Shown piece by piece: positions 54,650 through 61,573 of a stretch of 64,000 nucleotides of DNA; positions within the stretch are counted from its first letter, which is position 1; each line of letters starts with the position of its first letter. Origin of the DNA: Pokkaliibacter sp. MBI-7. GTDB lineage: Bacteria; Pseudomonadota; Gammaproteobacteria; Pseudomonadales; Balneatricaceae. Position numbers and translations under genes: made by a program. Under the pieces are notes generated by a model, which searched no databases, was not told the origin of the DNA, and saw only the letters and a program-made list of their open reading frames with translations. Location: positions 558,001-622,000 of the forward strand of contig NZ_JARVTG010000001.1 of the NCBI RefSeq assembly GCF_029846635.1, read 5' to 3'.

Positions 54650-56098
54650 ATGTGGATGCAAGATCATCGCTCCTGGTTATTTTGGCTCTATCTGCTGGTG
54701 GTGGTGACCATCCCGCTGATTGCTGCCCAGCAACAAATCAGCCAGCTTGCCCGTATTGATGACCGGGGCGTGCTGCGCGTCGCTACCCGCAATATTCCCA
54801 CTGCTTATTATGAAGACGCTCAGGGTCCGGCCGGCTTTGAGTATGACCTGATCAAAGCCTTTGCCGAAGAACGTGGCCTGCAGCTTGAGCTGAAAGTGGT
54901 GCGCAACCGCAAAGACCTGTTTGAGCTGTTACGTCAGCGCAATGTTGATGTGGTCGCCGCCTCTCTTTTTCTCAGCAGTGAACGCGAAGCCAACTTTCCT
55001 GTTTCCGAACCTTATGCCTATGCGGTCTCGCAGGTGATTCGCCTGCGTCATGACGGCGATGGCCCTGCGGCCACTTCTGTTGCGGATTTGGTAGGTAAAC
55101 GGGTACTGGTGCAGGCTGGCAGTGCCCATGCCCAACGCTTGCAGGAATTGAAGGAAGACCTGCCGGGGCTGGAGTGGGAAGAAACCGAAGACATGGATCT
55201 GGCTGACATGCTGGAAATGCTGAAAAGCGGTGATGCCGATTATCTGATCAGCGATAACATGGCCTTGTCGCTTTATGCGCCCATGTATCCGGATCTGGAG
55301 GTGGCCTTCAGCCTCAACGCCCCTCAACCGCTGGTATGGTATCTGGCACCGACCATGGATCAGAGCCTGACCAAAGCCATCAATGACTTTCTTACCTCAC
55401 GCAGCACTCAGGATCTGATTGGCCAGCTCTACGAGAAATATTTCGAACATACCCAGCGCTACGACTTCATCGGTATCCGGGCCTTCCGCAAACATATCCA
55501 GAGCCGTCTGGCCAGCTTCCAGGCCTGGTTTGAAGAAGGGGCACAAAAGTTTGACTGGGAATGGGAGCTGCTGGCTGCTATCGGCTATCAGGAGTCGAAA
55601 TGGGATAACACCGCCGTCTCCGCCACCGGGGTGCGTGGCATCATGATGCTGACGCAGAACACTGCCGCCTCCGTAGGCGTGCAGGATCGCAGTAATCCCG
55701 AGCAAAGTATTCTCGGTGGTGCGCGTTATCTCAGGGAAATGTTCGACCAGCTGCCCGACGACATCCCCAACCCTGATCGCACCTGGCTGGCGCTGGCTGC
55801 CTACAATGTGGGAATGGGGCACCTGCAGGACGCCATGGACCTGACGGCAGATGCAGGCTTGAACCCCAGTCGCTGGAGTGACGTGCGTCAGTATCTGCCC
55901 AAGCTGGCGCTGAAGCGCTGGAATCAGCAGACCAAGCATGGCTACGCTCGTGGCTGGGAGCCGGTGATCTACGTCCGTAACGTACGTCTGTACCGTGAAA
56001 TCCTGCGTCTGGAAAACCTGCCCTTCAAGGCCGAATTGTCACCACCGCCTAAACTGCCTGAAATCCACGTTTTTGATCGTATTCCGCCAACACTCTGA
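54650..56098 (+). CDS. mltF: Membrane-bound lytic murein transglycosylase F (MltF)
   Basis: MltF cleaves the glycan strands of peptidoglycan to form anhydro-muropeptides. The 482 residues contain an N-terminal hydrophobic segment (WLFWLYLLVVVTIPLIAA). A solute-binding-protein-type domain of about 230 residues follows (LRVATRNIPTAYYEDAQGPA, then FEYDLIKAFA). The C-terminal SLT-type catalytic domain has AAIGYQESKWD (catalytic Glu in QESKW), GVRGIMMLTQNTA and AAYNVGMGHLQDAM. In E. coli MltF the substrate-binding-like domain controls the catalytic one. The neighbours, purL divergent and tadA convergent, match the conserved order. Confidence 0.96.
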   Translation: MWMQDHRSWLFWLYLLVVVTIPLIAAQQQISQLARIDDRGVLRVATRNIPTAYYEDAQGPAGFEYDLIKAFAEERGLQLELKVVRNRKDLFELLRQRNVDVVAASLFLSSEREANFPVSEPYAYAVSQVIRLRHDGDGPAATSVADLVGKRVLVQAGSAHAQRLQELKEDLPGLEWEETEDMDLADMLEMLKSGDADYLISDNMALSLYAPMYPDLEVAFSLNAPQPLVWYLAPTMDQSLTKAINDFLTSRSTQDLIGQLYEKYFEHTQRYDFIGIRAFRKHIQSRLASFQAWFEEGAQKFDWEWELLAAIGYQESKWDNTAVSATGVRGIMMLTQNTAASVGVQDRSNPEQSILGGARYLREMFDQLPDDIPNPDRTWLALAAYNVGMGHLQDAMDLTADAGLNPSRWSDVRQYLPKLALKRWNQQTKHGYARGWEPVIYVRNVRLYREILRLENLPFKAELSPPPKLPEIHVFDRIPPTL

Positions 56099-56179
56099 GC
56101 CATATCGGCTCGCGATAAGAACCTGTTCATAACCCGACAGGCGAAGAGCGCAGAGCTGAATGGGCAGCGATCACCCGGA

Positions 56180-56758
56180 CTAGTCACGGGATGACTGTAG
56201 CGCCTTGGCCTGCTTTTTTTCTGCTCGCCGCCGCCTGAAGAAATCACTCAGCTGCTGACTGCACTCCTCAGCCAGCAATCCACCCTGCCACCTGACATAG
56301 TGATTGAGATACGGCGCCCCCAGCAACTGGGCGCGGCTTTGCACTGCACCGGCTTTGGGCTCAGGAGCACCATAGACAACTCGCTCGATACGGCTGTGCA
56401 CCATCACCCCCACACACATGGTGCAGGGCTCCAGTGTCACGTAGAGGGTAGCGCCTGTCAGACGATAGTTCTGCAAAGCCTGTGCAGCCTGCCGAACGGC
56501 TACCATCTCTGCATGTGCACTGGGATCATGGCTGCTAATGGGGCAGTTGAATCCCTCCCCCACCACATGACCATCCACCACCACCAGCGCCCCCACCGGT
56601 ATCTCACCCAGAGCCTCCGCCTGACTGGCCAGTGCCATGGCACGGCGCATCCAGGCTTCATCGACCGAGCTGAACACTGTCGGGCAGGCCATGTCAGAAG
56701 TCAGCCGGGCTACAGGTTCAGCATCTCCTGCCGTTGGCTGTTCATTGTTCTGGGACAA
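56180..56758 (-). CDS. tadA: tRNA-specific adenosine deaminase TadA
   Basis: TadA deaminates the wobble adenosine 34 of tRNA-Arg(ACG) to inosine. The zinc-site motifs are HAEM (His82, catalytic Glu84) and PCTMC (Cys112, Cys115). The start is a TTG at 56758 with AGAGGGAAG upstream, giving 192 residues and about 25 extra residues at the N-terminus over the E. coli enzyme. An internal ATG at 56692 gives the usual length but has no ribosome-binding site. The basic C-terminal tail is normal for the family. The gene is convergent with mltF. Confidence 0.95.
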   Translation of the reverse strand: MSQNNEQPTAGDAEPVARLTSDMACPTVFSSVDEAWMRRAMALASQAEALGEIPVGALVVVDGHVVGEGFNCPISSHDPSAHAEMVAVRQAAQALQNYRLTGATLYVTLEPCTMCVGVMVHSRIERVVYGAPEPKAGAVQSRAQLLGAPYLNHYVRWQGGLLAEECSQQLSDFFRRRRAEKKQAKALQSSRD

Positions 56759-56851
56759 ACTGTCTTCCCTCTTTTCTCATCTATACTCAGGTGCGAAAGG
56801 CAGCACGGACGCCGTTGCCTCCCCACTCTCTCAGTCCATGGAGTCTAACCC

Positions 56852-57310
56852 GTGAAAACCGTCGCCGATCTGATGATAACCAAGCTGCAGGTACTGCACG
56901 ACACGCACTCTGTTGCTGATGCGCGAGAGGTCATGCGCCTGCACAATATTCGCAATATTCCGGTCGTCGGAGACGACGGACATACCTTCAAAGGCATCGT
57001 CAGCCAGCGTGACATTCTCAAGGAGTCATTCCGTATTGTCAGCGAACATGGCATGTCCAAACTGGCAGAGCTGGAGCGTCAGACCGTAATCAGCAGCATT
57101 ATGGCGACGGATGTCATCACCACAACAGCAGATACCGCACTGACCACCGCTGGCCGTTACTGCATGGAAAACAAGCACGGCTGCCTGCCCGTGCTGGACG
57201 ATCAGGGCCAGCTGCTCGGTATCGTCACTCCATCCGACTTTGTCCGTCTTTGCGTACAGTTACTGGAGCAGCCCAGCCAGGACCATCAATTAAGTGGAAG
57301 CAGCAGGTAG
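56852..57310 (+). CDS. CBS-pair domain protein
   Basis: This 152-residue cytoplasmic protein consists of two CBS motifs: ADLMITKLQVLHDTHSVADA with IPVVGDDGHTFKGIVSQRDI, and SIMATDVITTTADTALTTAG with CLPVLDDQGQLLGIVTPSDF. CBS pairs bind adenine nucleotides and act as energy or ion sensors, either fused to or associated with enzymes. There is no partner domain, so the target is unknown. The GTG at 56852 has GGAG eight bases upstream. Its 3' end overlaps the end of the convergent membrane-protein gene by 25 bases. Confidence 0.88.
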   Translation: MKTVADLMITKLQVLHDTHSVADAREVMRLHNIRNIPVVGDDGHTFKGIVSQRDILKESFRIVSEHGMSKLAELERQTVISSIMATDVITTTADTALTTAGRYCMENKHGCLPVLDDQGQLLGIVTPSDFVRLCVQLLEQPSQDHQLSGSSR

Positions 57311-58599
57311 TAATCTTTCTCCGCCGCAAAACGTCCACGGAATACTTCACTCCCAGCCAGAGGTTCACTACTGAGTCGGCATGCCCCCTGTGTCAGTGCC
57401 AGACGGGCGCTGGCCTGATACCAGGCATCGATAACCTGCAGCTGGAACTGTTGCTGCGCCAGCTTGACGCCATACTGGGTAACCAGAGTATGGCAATGTT
57501 GCGCTGCATAGGTTAACGCGGCGCTGATAGCCGGAGGGCTGGGTGCTTGCCAGCCAGCACAGATCAGCGCCAGTGCCGCTATCTGCAGCAGTCCGGTACG
57601 CCACCAGGCGGTGGAGCGACCGAACAGGATCACAGACAAGATGACCGGCAGTGCCGCATGGCGGCTGTTTTCCGGATTCTGTGACGTCAACAGCCACAGC
57701 AGACTGACCAGCAGACATATCCATAACGGAGAGAAGTGCCAGCCTTGTCGCTGGCATAGTGGCTGCAGCACTAGCCAGCACAGCAATATCACACCCACTG
57801 GCGTTAACTGCGCCGCCAGCAACTGCCACCATTGCACCAGCCCCTGCCAGGGATGACTGACGGGCGTATTACCCCATAACTCATAATGCCCCAGGGTGAA
57901 GCGTACCCCCTCGTCCAGATAGGCTACGCCATCATGTATCCAGATGAACCAGCCACAGCCAGCGCCGATCATTGCTGTCAGCAGCAGAGTTTCCAGCAGC
58001 CAGCGACAACGGCTGGATGAATGCCAGCCACTATAGATCCACAACCCTATTGCCAGTGCGGCAAAGCTGGGGCGAATTGCCAGCATTATTGCCAGCCACA
58101 GCGCCTGCCGTCGCGGGTGCTGACACTCAGCGCTATGGCAGGCGGCCAGCAGACAGGCAATGGCAGGCGCATCGGTAAGCCCGGATAAAGCCAGAGTGGG
58201 AAGCATAGGATGGAACAGAAGCACTACCAGTGCAGGCAAGCCGTACCAGACAGCACGACGCCGACACAGCAGATAGCCGTACCAGGCTATCAGGCCACTA
58301 CCAAACCAGGAAACGGCGACAATTGCGGAGACAGGAGACAAACCACACCCGGCTGCCAGCCGCGAGAGCCAGACAAAGCCGGGGTAACCGGGAAAGTGCG
58401 GAGACTCTTCGAGCACGCTGAACCGTACCACGGCGTGGGCGAAGTTCAGCGCATCATCCGAGGTGAGCTGCCAGGGGAAACAGGCCAGCCACACCAGCCA
58501 CAACAGAATGCAGAGTAATGCCAGCACATCAGGCAGCGGCTGCCCCTTCAGCTGACGCTCGGGCAGCCCTTCTTTCGCTGCATCACGCACAGCGAACAT
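57286..58599 (-). CDS. Polytopic membrane protein, GT-C glycosyltransferase-like
   Basis: This protein of about 437 residues has at least nine hydrophobic helices. The first loop has LTSDDALNFAHAVVRFSVLE and PHFPGYPGFVWLSRL. An acidic pair in the first periplasmic loop followed by a PxxPG segment and later TSQNPENSRHAALPVI is the pattern of GT-C lipid-sugar transferases (ArnT/PMT-like). No specific member is recognised. I start at the ATG at 58599; a TTG directly before it is possible and no clear ribosome-binding site is seen. It is the last gene of the iron/cytochrome set, 16 bases after the exported helical protein. Confidence 0.75.
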   Translation of the reverse strand: MFAVRDAAKEGLPERQLKGQPLPDVLALLCILLWLVWLACFPWQLTSDDALNFAHAVVRFSVLEESPHFPGYPGFVWLSRLAAGCGLSPVSAIVAVSWFGSGLIAWYGYLLCRRRAVWYGLPALVVLLFHPMLPTLALSGLTDAPAIACLLAACHSAECQHPRRQALWLAIMLAIRPSFAALAIGLWIYSGWHSSSRCRWLLETLLLTAMIGAGCGWFIWIHDGVAYLDEGVRFTLGHYELWGNTPVSHPWQGLVQWWQLLAAQLTPVGVILLCWLVLQPLCQRQGWHFSPLWICLLVSLLWLLTSQNPENSRHAALPVILSVILFGRSTAWWRTGLLQIAALALICAGWQAPSPPAISAALTYAAQHCHTLVTQYGVKLAQQQFQLQVIDAWYQASARLALTQGACRLSSEPLAGSEVFRGRFAAEKDYYLLLPLN

Positions 58600-58615
58600 C
58601 AATCGTGACAGCAGA

Positions 58616-59215
58616 TCAGCGCCCCAAGGCCGTCATGACGTCTTTTTCAGCCCGGCTAAAAGCATCAGGATCTGCCGCCTTGGTACCCACACCAAACACT
58701 CCCGGATTACCAATAGCATCCAGACAGACACGCAGTGCCGCATCAGCCTTGTCCCACTGTACCTTATCCATCATCGGTTGCAGCAGATCGAGAAACTGCT
58801 TGCTCTTGACCACCAGAACCTTGGCCGTCTGATAGTCCTTGATATTGGCCGCCGCGCCTTCCAGACGCCGCTCGATCTCAGCCTTGTATGCCAGTGCCAT
58901 GACCTCATTGATCGCCTGTTGATCTTCTGCCCCGGCGGCTTTGGTCAGTGGCTCAATCAGCGTCACATGGTGGTTCTGTTCCAGATACAGCAGCTCGTCG
59001 TGGATGGCTGTCAACTCGGTCTGCATGGCGGCCTTGTCGTGCTGCTGTGCGGCATTGAGCAGCAGCTCACGGCCCTCGATCAACGGCTCCTTGCCTGCTG
59101 CAGCGTAAGAGTAGGCATGCACTTCTGCGCTCATACCCGCTACCGCAAACAGGGTGAATCCCATTACCCAGGCACGGGCGGGACTGGCCAAGCGATGTGC
59201 TGTCTTCAACAACAT
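58616..59215 (-). CDS. Exported helical protein of unknown function
   Basis: The 199 residues begin with a signal peptide (WVMGFTLFAVAGMSAEVHAY, cleavage probably near residue 34). The rest is almost all alpha-helical (LIEGRELLLNAAQQHDKAAM, YKAEIERRLEGAAANIKDYQ). It has one Cys, in LRVCLDAIGNPGVFGVG, and no haem motif. I do not recognise the family. Its place after the FTR1 and FAD genes suggests a periplasmic accessory role in the same pathway, perhaps like the helical partners of iron permeases, but sequence alone does not show that. Confidence 0.72.
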   Translation of the reverse strand: MLLKTAHRLASPARAWVMGFTLFAVAGMSAEVHAYSYAAAGKEPLIEGRELLLNAAQQHDKAAMQTELTAIHDELLYLEQNHHVTLIEPLTKAAGAEDQQAINEVMALAYKAEIERRLEGAAANIKDYQTAKVLVVKSKQFLDLLQPMMDKVQWDKADAALRVCLDAIGNPGVFGVGTKAADPDAFSRAEKDVMTALGR

Positions 59216-59224
59216 GACGCCTCC

Positions 59225-60703
59225 TCAGGCAACACTTTGGGTTTCAATGACCGTATTTTCATTACGGTGATCAAATATCTGCCGACGGCGATCCACACCC
59301 TCGATCAGCATTTCTGCTGCCATCAGGCCCATCTCCATGGCAGTGTCAGTAAAGATATAGCGGAATGTACCCTGACGCCCCGCCATGACCAGATTGGGAT
59401 AGCGTAGCAGCGCCGAGATCGCCGCCTCCCGCTGACGCTGATAGCCCACCTCCATGATGGGATAGGCATGCTCACAATAGGCAGTGAAATAGCGGCCATC
59501 AGCCTTTGTCGGATCGACACCCAAGCGCTGCATATCTGCCTTGATACGTGGCCACAGCGCCTCATTTTCCGCCTGCCAGAGTTCGTCTCCCTGCTGACAG
59601 GGGATCTCGAACATCAGCGAGGTACGTCCCGCCGGGGCCATGTGAGGAGAACGCCGACGCGGCTCCTGCAGGCGCGTGCCCAGAATGCCGGGGTCAGACA
59701 GATACTGCCAGGTATTATCGGAGACATCCTGCTGTTGCATCGGTAGATTGAAAAACCGTAGCGCGCGGTATGACAGCTCACAGGGGATATTCAGCCAGTG
59801 GCAAATTTGCGGCAGCGGCAGTGTCGCGATGACCTCATCACATGTCAGCTGTTGCTCGCTGCCTGCTACTGTGCGGCAGCGGACCGCCGTGATGCGCTGT
59901 TGCTGAGTTTCCAGCCCGCTCACTTCTGCGCCCATGACAAACGCTACCCCCTGCTCCAGCAACCGCTGATGCAGAGTATCGAAAATCTGCCCGAATCCCA
60001 GTTTGGGATAACGATACTTGCGGGCATAAGTGCGCGGGGTGGAAGGCCCACGCTGCCACAGGCGACGCACTACATCCTTGAGGTCAATCAGACTGATACG
60101 CTGTCCCGCCCAGTCAGCAGAGAGGGTATCGGGCTCTATGCCCCACAATTTACGGGTGTAACCTTCAAAGAAATGGCGGTACAGCGTCTTGCCGAAACGG
60201 TTTTCAATCCAGTCGGCGAAACTGCACTCCTCATCCTTGCCGATACGCCGCTTGAAAGGCATGGCCATCCAGTCCAGCAACGTGCCAAACAGCAGGCTGA
60301 ATGGTGCATTTTTCAGCAGGTTAGGCAGATTGAGAGGGTAATCGTAAGTACGCCCCTGAAAGCGAATCACGCTTTTGCGCTCGGCATGCAACAGGGTTTC
60401 CCCCATCAGCTCATCGACGAAGGCCAGCAATTTGGGGTTTTTGGTGATAAAGCGATGCCCACCGTAATCGAAGTAGTAGTCCCCTTCATCAGTGGCAAAT
60501 TTGAGGGTGGCACACATGCCACCCACCGTAGTGGCCTTATCGACGACGGTCACCCGGTATCCTGCTTCGCGCAGCCGCCAGGCGGCCATCAGCCCGGCAG
60601 GCCCGGCGCCCAGCACTACCGCATGACGCCCCTTTTCAGAACCGGTCTGGCGAACACTACCAGCACTCATATCGTTGATGGCACTACTTTCTTCTACAGC
60701 CAT
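59225..60703 (-). CDS. FAD-dependent oxidoreductase (amine-oxidase / UDP-galactopyranose mutase-like)
   Basis: About 492 residues. The FAD/NAD(P)-binding Rossmann motif GAGPAGLMAAWRLREAGYRV (from about residue 32) is followed by GGMCATLKFA and YYFDYGGHRF, typical of the NAD(P)-binding amine-oxidase group that includes protoporphyrinogen oxidase and sugar mutases. Another block is FFEGYTRKLWGIEPDTLSAD. Substrate is unknown. The start ATG at 60703 shares its A with the TGA of the FTR1 gene (TGATG), so the two are translationally coupled; a GTG just before the ATG is less likely. Functional linkage to iron uptake is inferred from this coupling. Confidence 0.87.
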   Translation of the reverse strand: MAVEESSAINDMSAGSVRQTGSEKGRHAVVLGAGPAGLMAAWRLREAGYRVTVVDKATTVGGMCATLKFATDEGDYYFDYGGHRFITKNPKLLAFVDELMGETLLHAERKSVIRFQGRTYDYPLNLPNLLKNAPFSLLFGTLLDWMAMPFKRRIGKDEECSFADWIENRFGKTLYRHFFEGYTRKLWGIEPDTLSADWAGQRISLIDLKDVVRRLWQRGPSTPRTYARKYRYPKLGFGQIFDTLHQRLLEQGVAFVMGAEVSGLETQQQRITAVRCRTVAGSEQQLTCDEVIATLPLPQICHWLNIPCELSYRALRFFNLPMQQQDVSDNTWQYLSDPGILGTRLQEPRRRSPHMAPAGRTSLMFEIPCQQGDELWQAENEALWPRIKADMQRLGVDPTKADGRYFTAYCEHAYPIMEVGYQRQREAAISALLRYPNLVMAGRQGTFRYIFTDTAMEMGLMAAEMLIEGVDRRRQIFDHRNENTVIETQSVA

Positions 60704-61515
60704 CACTTCGCGTACTGCCTTCTCCAGAAGTGTCCGAAGACCAGCAGATAACCGGCCCAGGCCAGCAGCTGCAACAAACCGGGGGAAGAGTTGTACCCAA
60801 ACAGTGCCCGCAGGAAGGTACCAAACACACTGCGGTCATCAAGAATGAATGAAATATCAAACAGCGGGCTCATGACCATCGGCAGCCATTGTGCAGCCTG
60901 CAGCATATTGATGGAGGAGGAGAACAGGCCGGCAGCAATCACCAGAATCAACAGACTGCTCCAGCGGAAGAAGGGACGTAGCGGCACTTTACGGGTAGAG
61001 CGCATCAGCAGCCAGACCAGCACCAGCGCCAGCAGCAAGCCCACCACCGCGCCACTCAGCCCCGACTGCAGTGTGATGCCCTGACCGGAGTAGACCAGCG
61101 CAGAGAAAAACAACACGGTTTCGAAGCCTTCACGCATCACCGCCAGAAAAGCCAGTAGCGCCAGGCCAAAAGCTTTCTCACCATTGACCAGCTGAGTCAC
61201 GTTCTCTTTCATCTGACCGGCTTCCTTCCCGCCCTGTTTTTGCATCCACAAAGCCATGCTCGACAGCACCAGGGTGGCAAAAATCAGGATGCCTGCCATC
61301 AGCAGGTTGCGGTATTTCTCATTGTTGAACTGATCCACCACCACCTGGAACAGGAAGGCGACGACCAGTGAGGTCAGCAGACCAACCGCCACGCCGGCAT
61401 AGATATAACGGTTAAACCGGCGTGCATTGAGCTTGTCGAGATAGGACAGGCAGATTCCCACCAGCAGAAAGGCTTCCAACCCTTCACGCAGGGTGATCAG
61501 CAGGCTTGCTAACAT
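60703..61515 (-). CDS. FTR1-family iron permease
   Basis: This 270-residue inner-membrane protein has about seven helices and both iron-binding motifs of the family: REGLE at residues 10-14 and REGFE at 128-132. FTR1/EfeU permeases move iron after oxidation by a partner. The usual bacterial partners EfeO and EfeB are not adjacent; a multihaem cytochrome c gene lies 58 bases upstream instead. The ATG at 61515 has AGAGGAT upstream. The end overlaps the FAD gene. Confidence 0.93.
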   Translation of the reverse strand: MLASLLITLREGLEAFLLVGICLSYLDKLNARRFNRYIYAGVAVGLLTSLVVAFLFQVVVDQFNNEKYRNLLMAGILIFATLVLSSMALWMQKQGGKEAGQMKENVTQLVNGEKAFGLALLAFLAVMREGFETVLFFSALVYSGQGITLQSGLSGAVVGLLLALVLVWLLMRSTRKVPLRPFFRWSSLLILVIAAGLFSSSINMLQAAQWLPMVMSPLFDISFILDDRSVFGTFLRALFGYNSSPGLLQLLAWAGYLLVFGHFWRRQYAK

Positions 61516-61573
61516 TCTCTATCCTCTACTTTGTACTCGGACTGAGGTACTGGGTTGACTGATTAATGAAAAC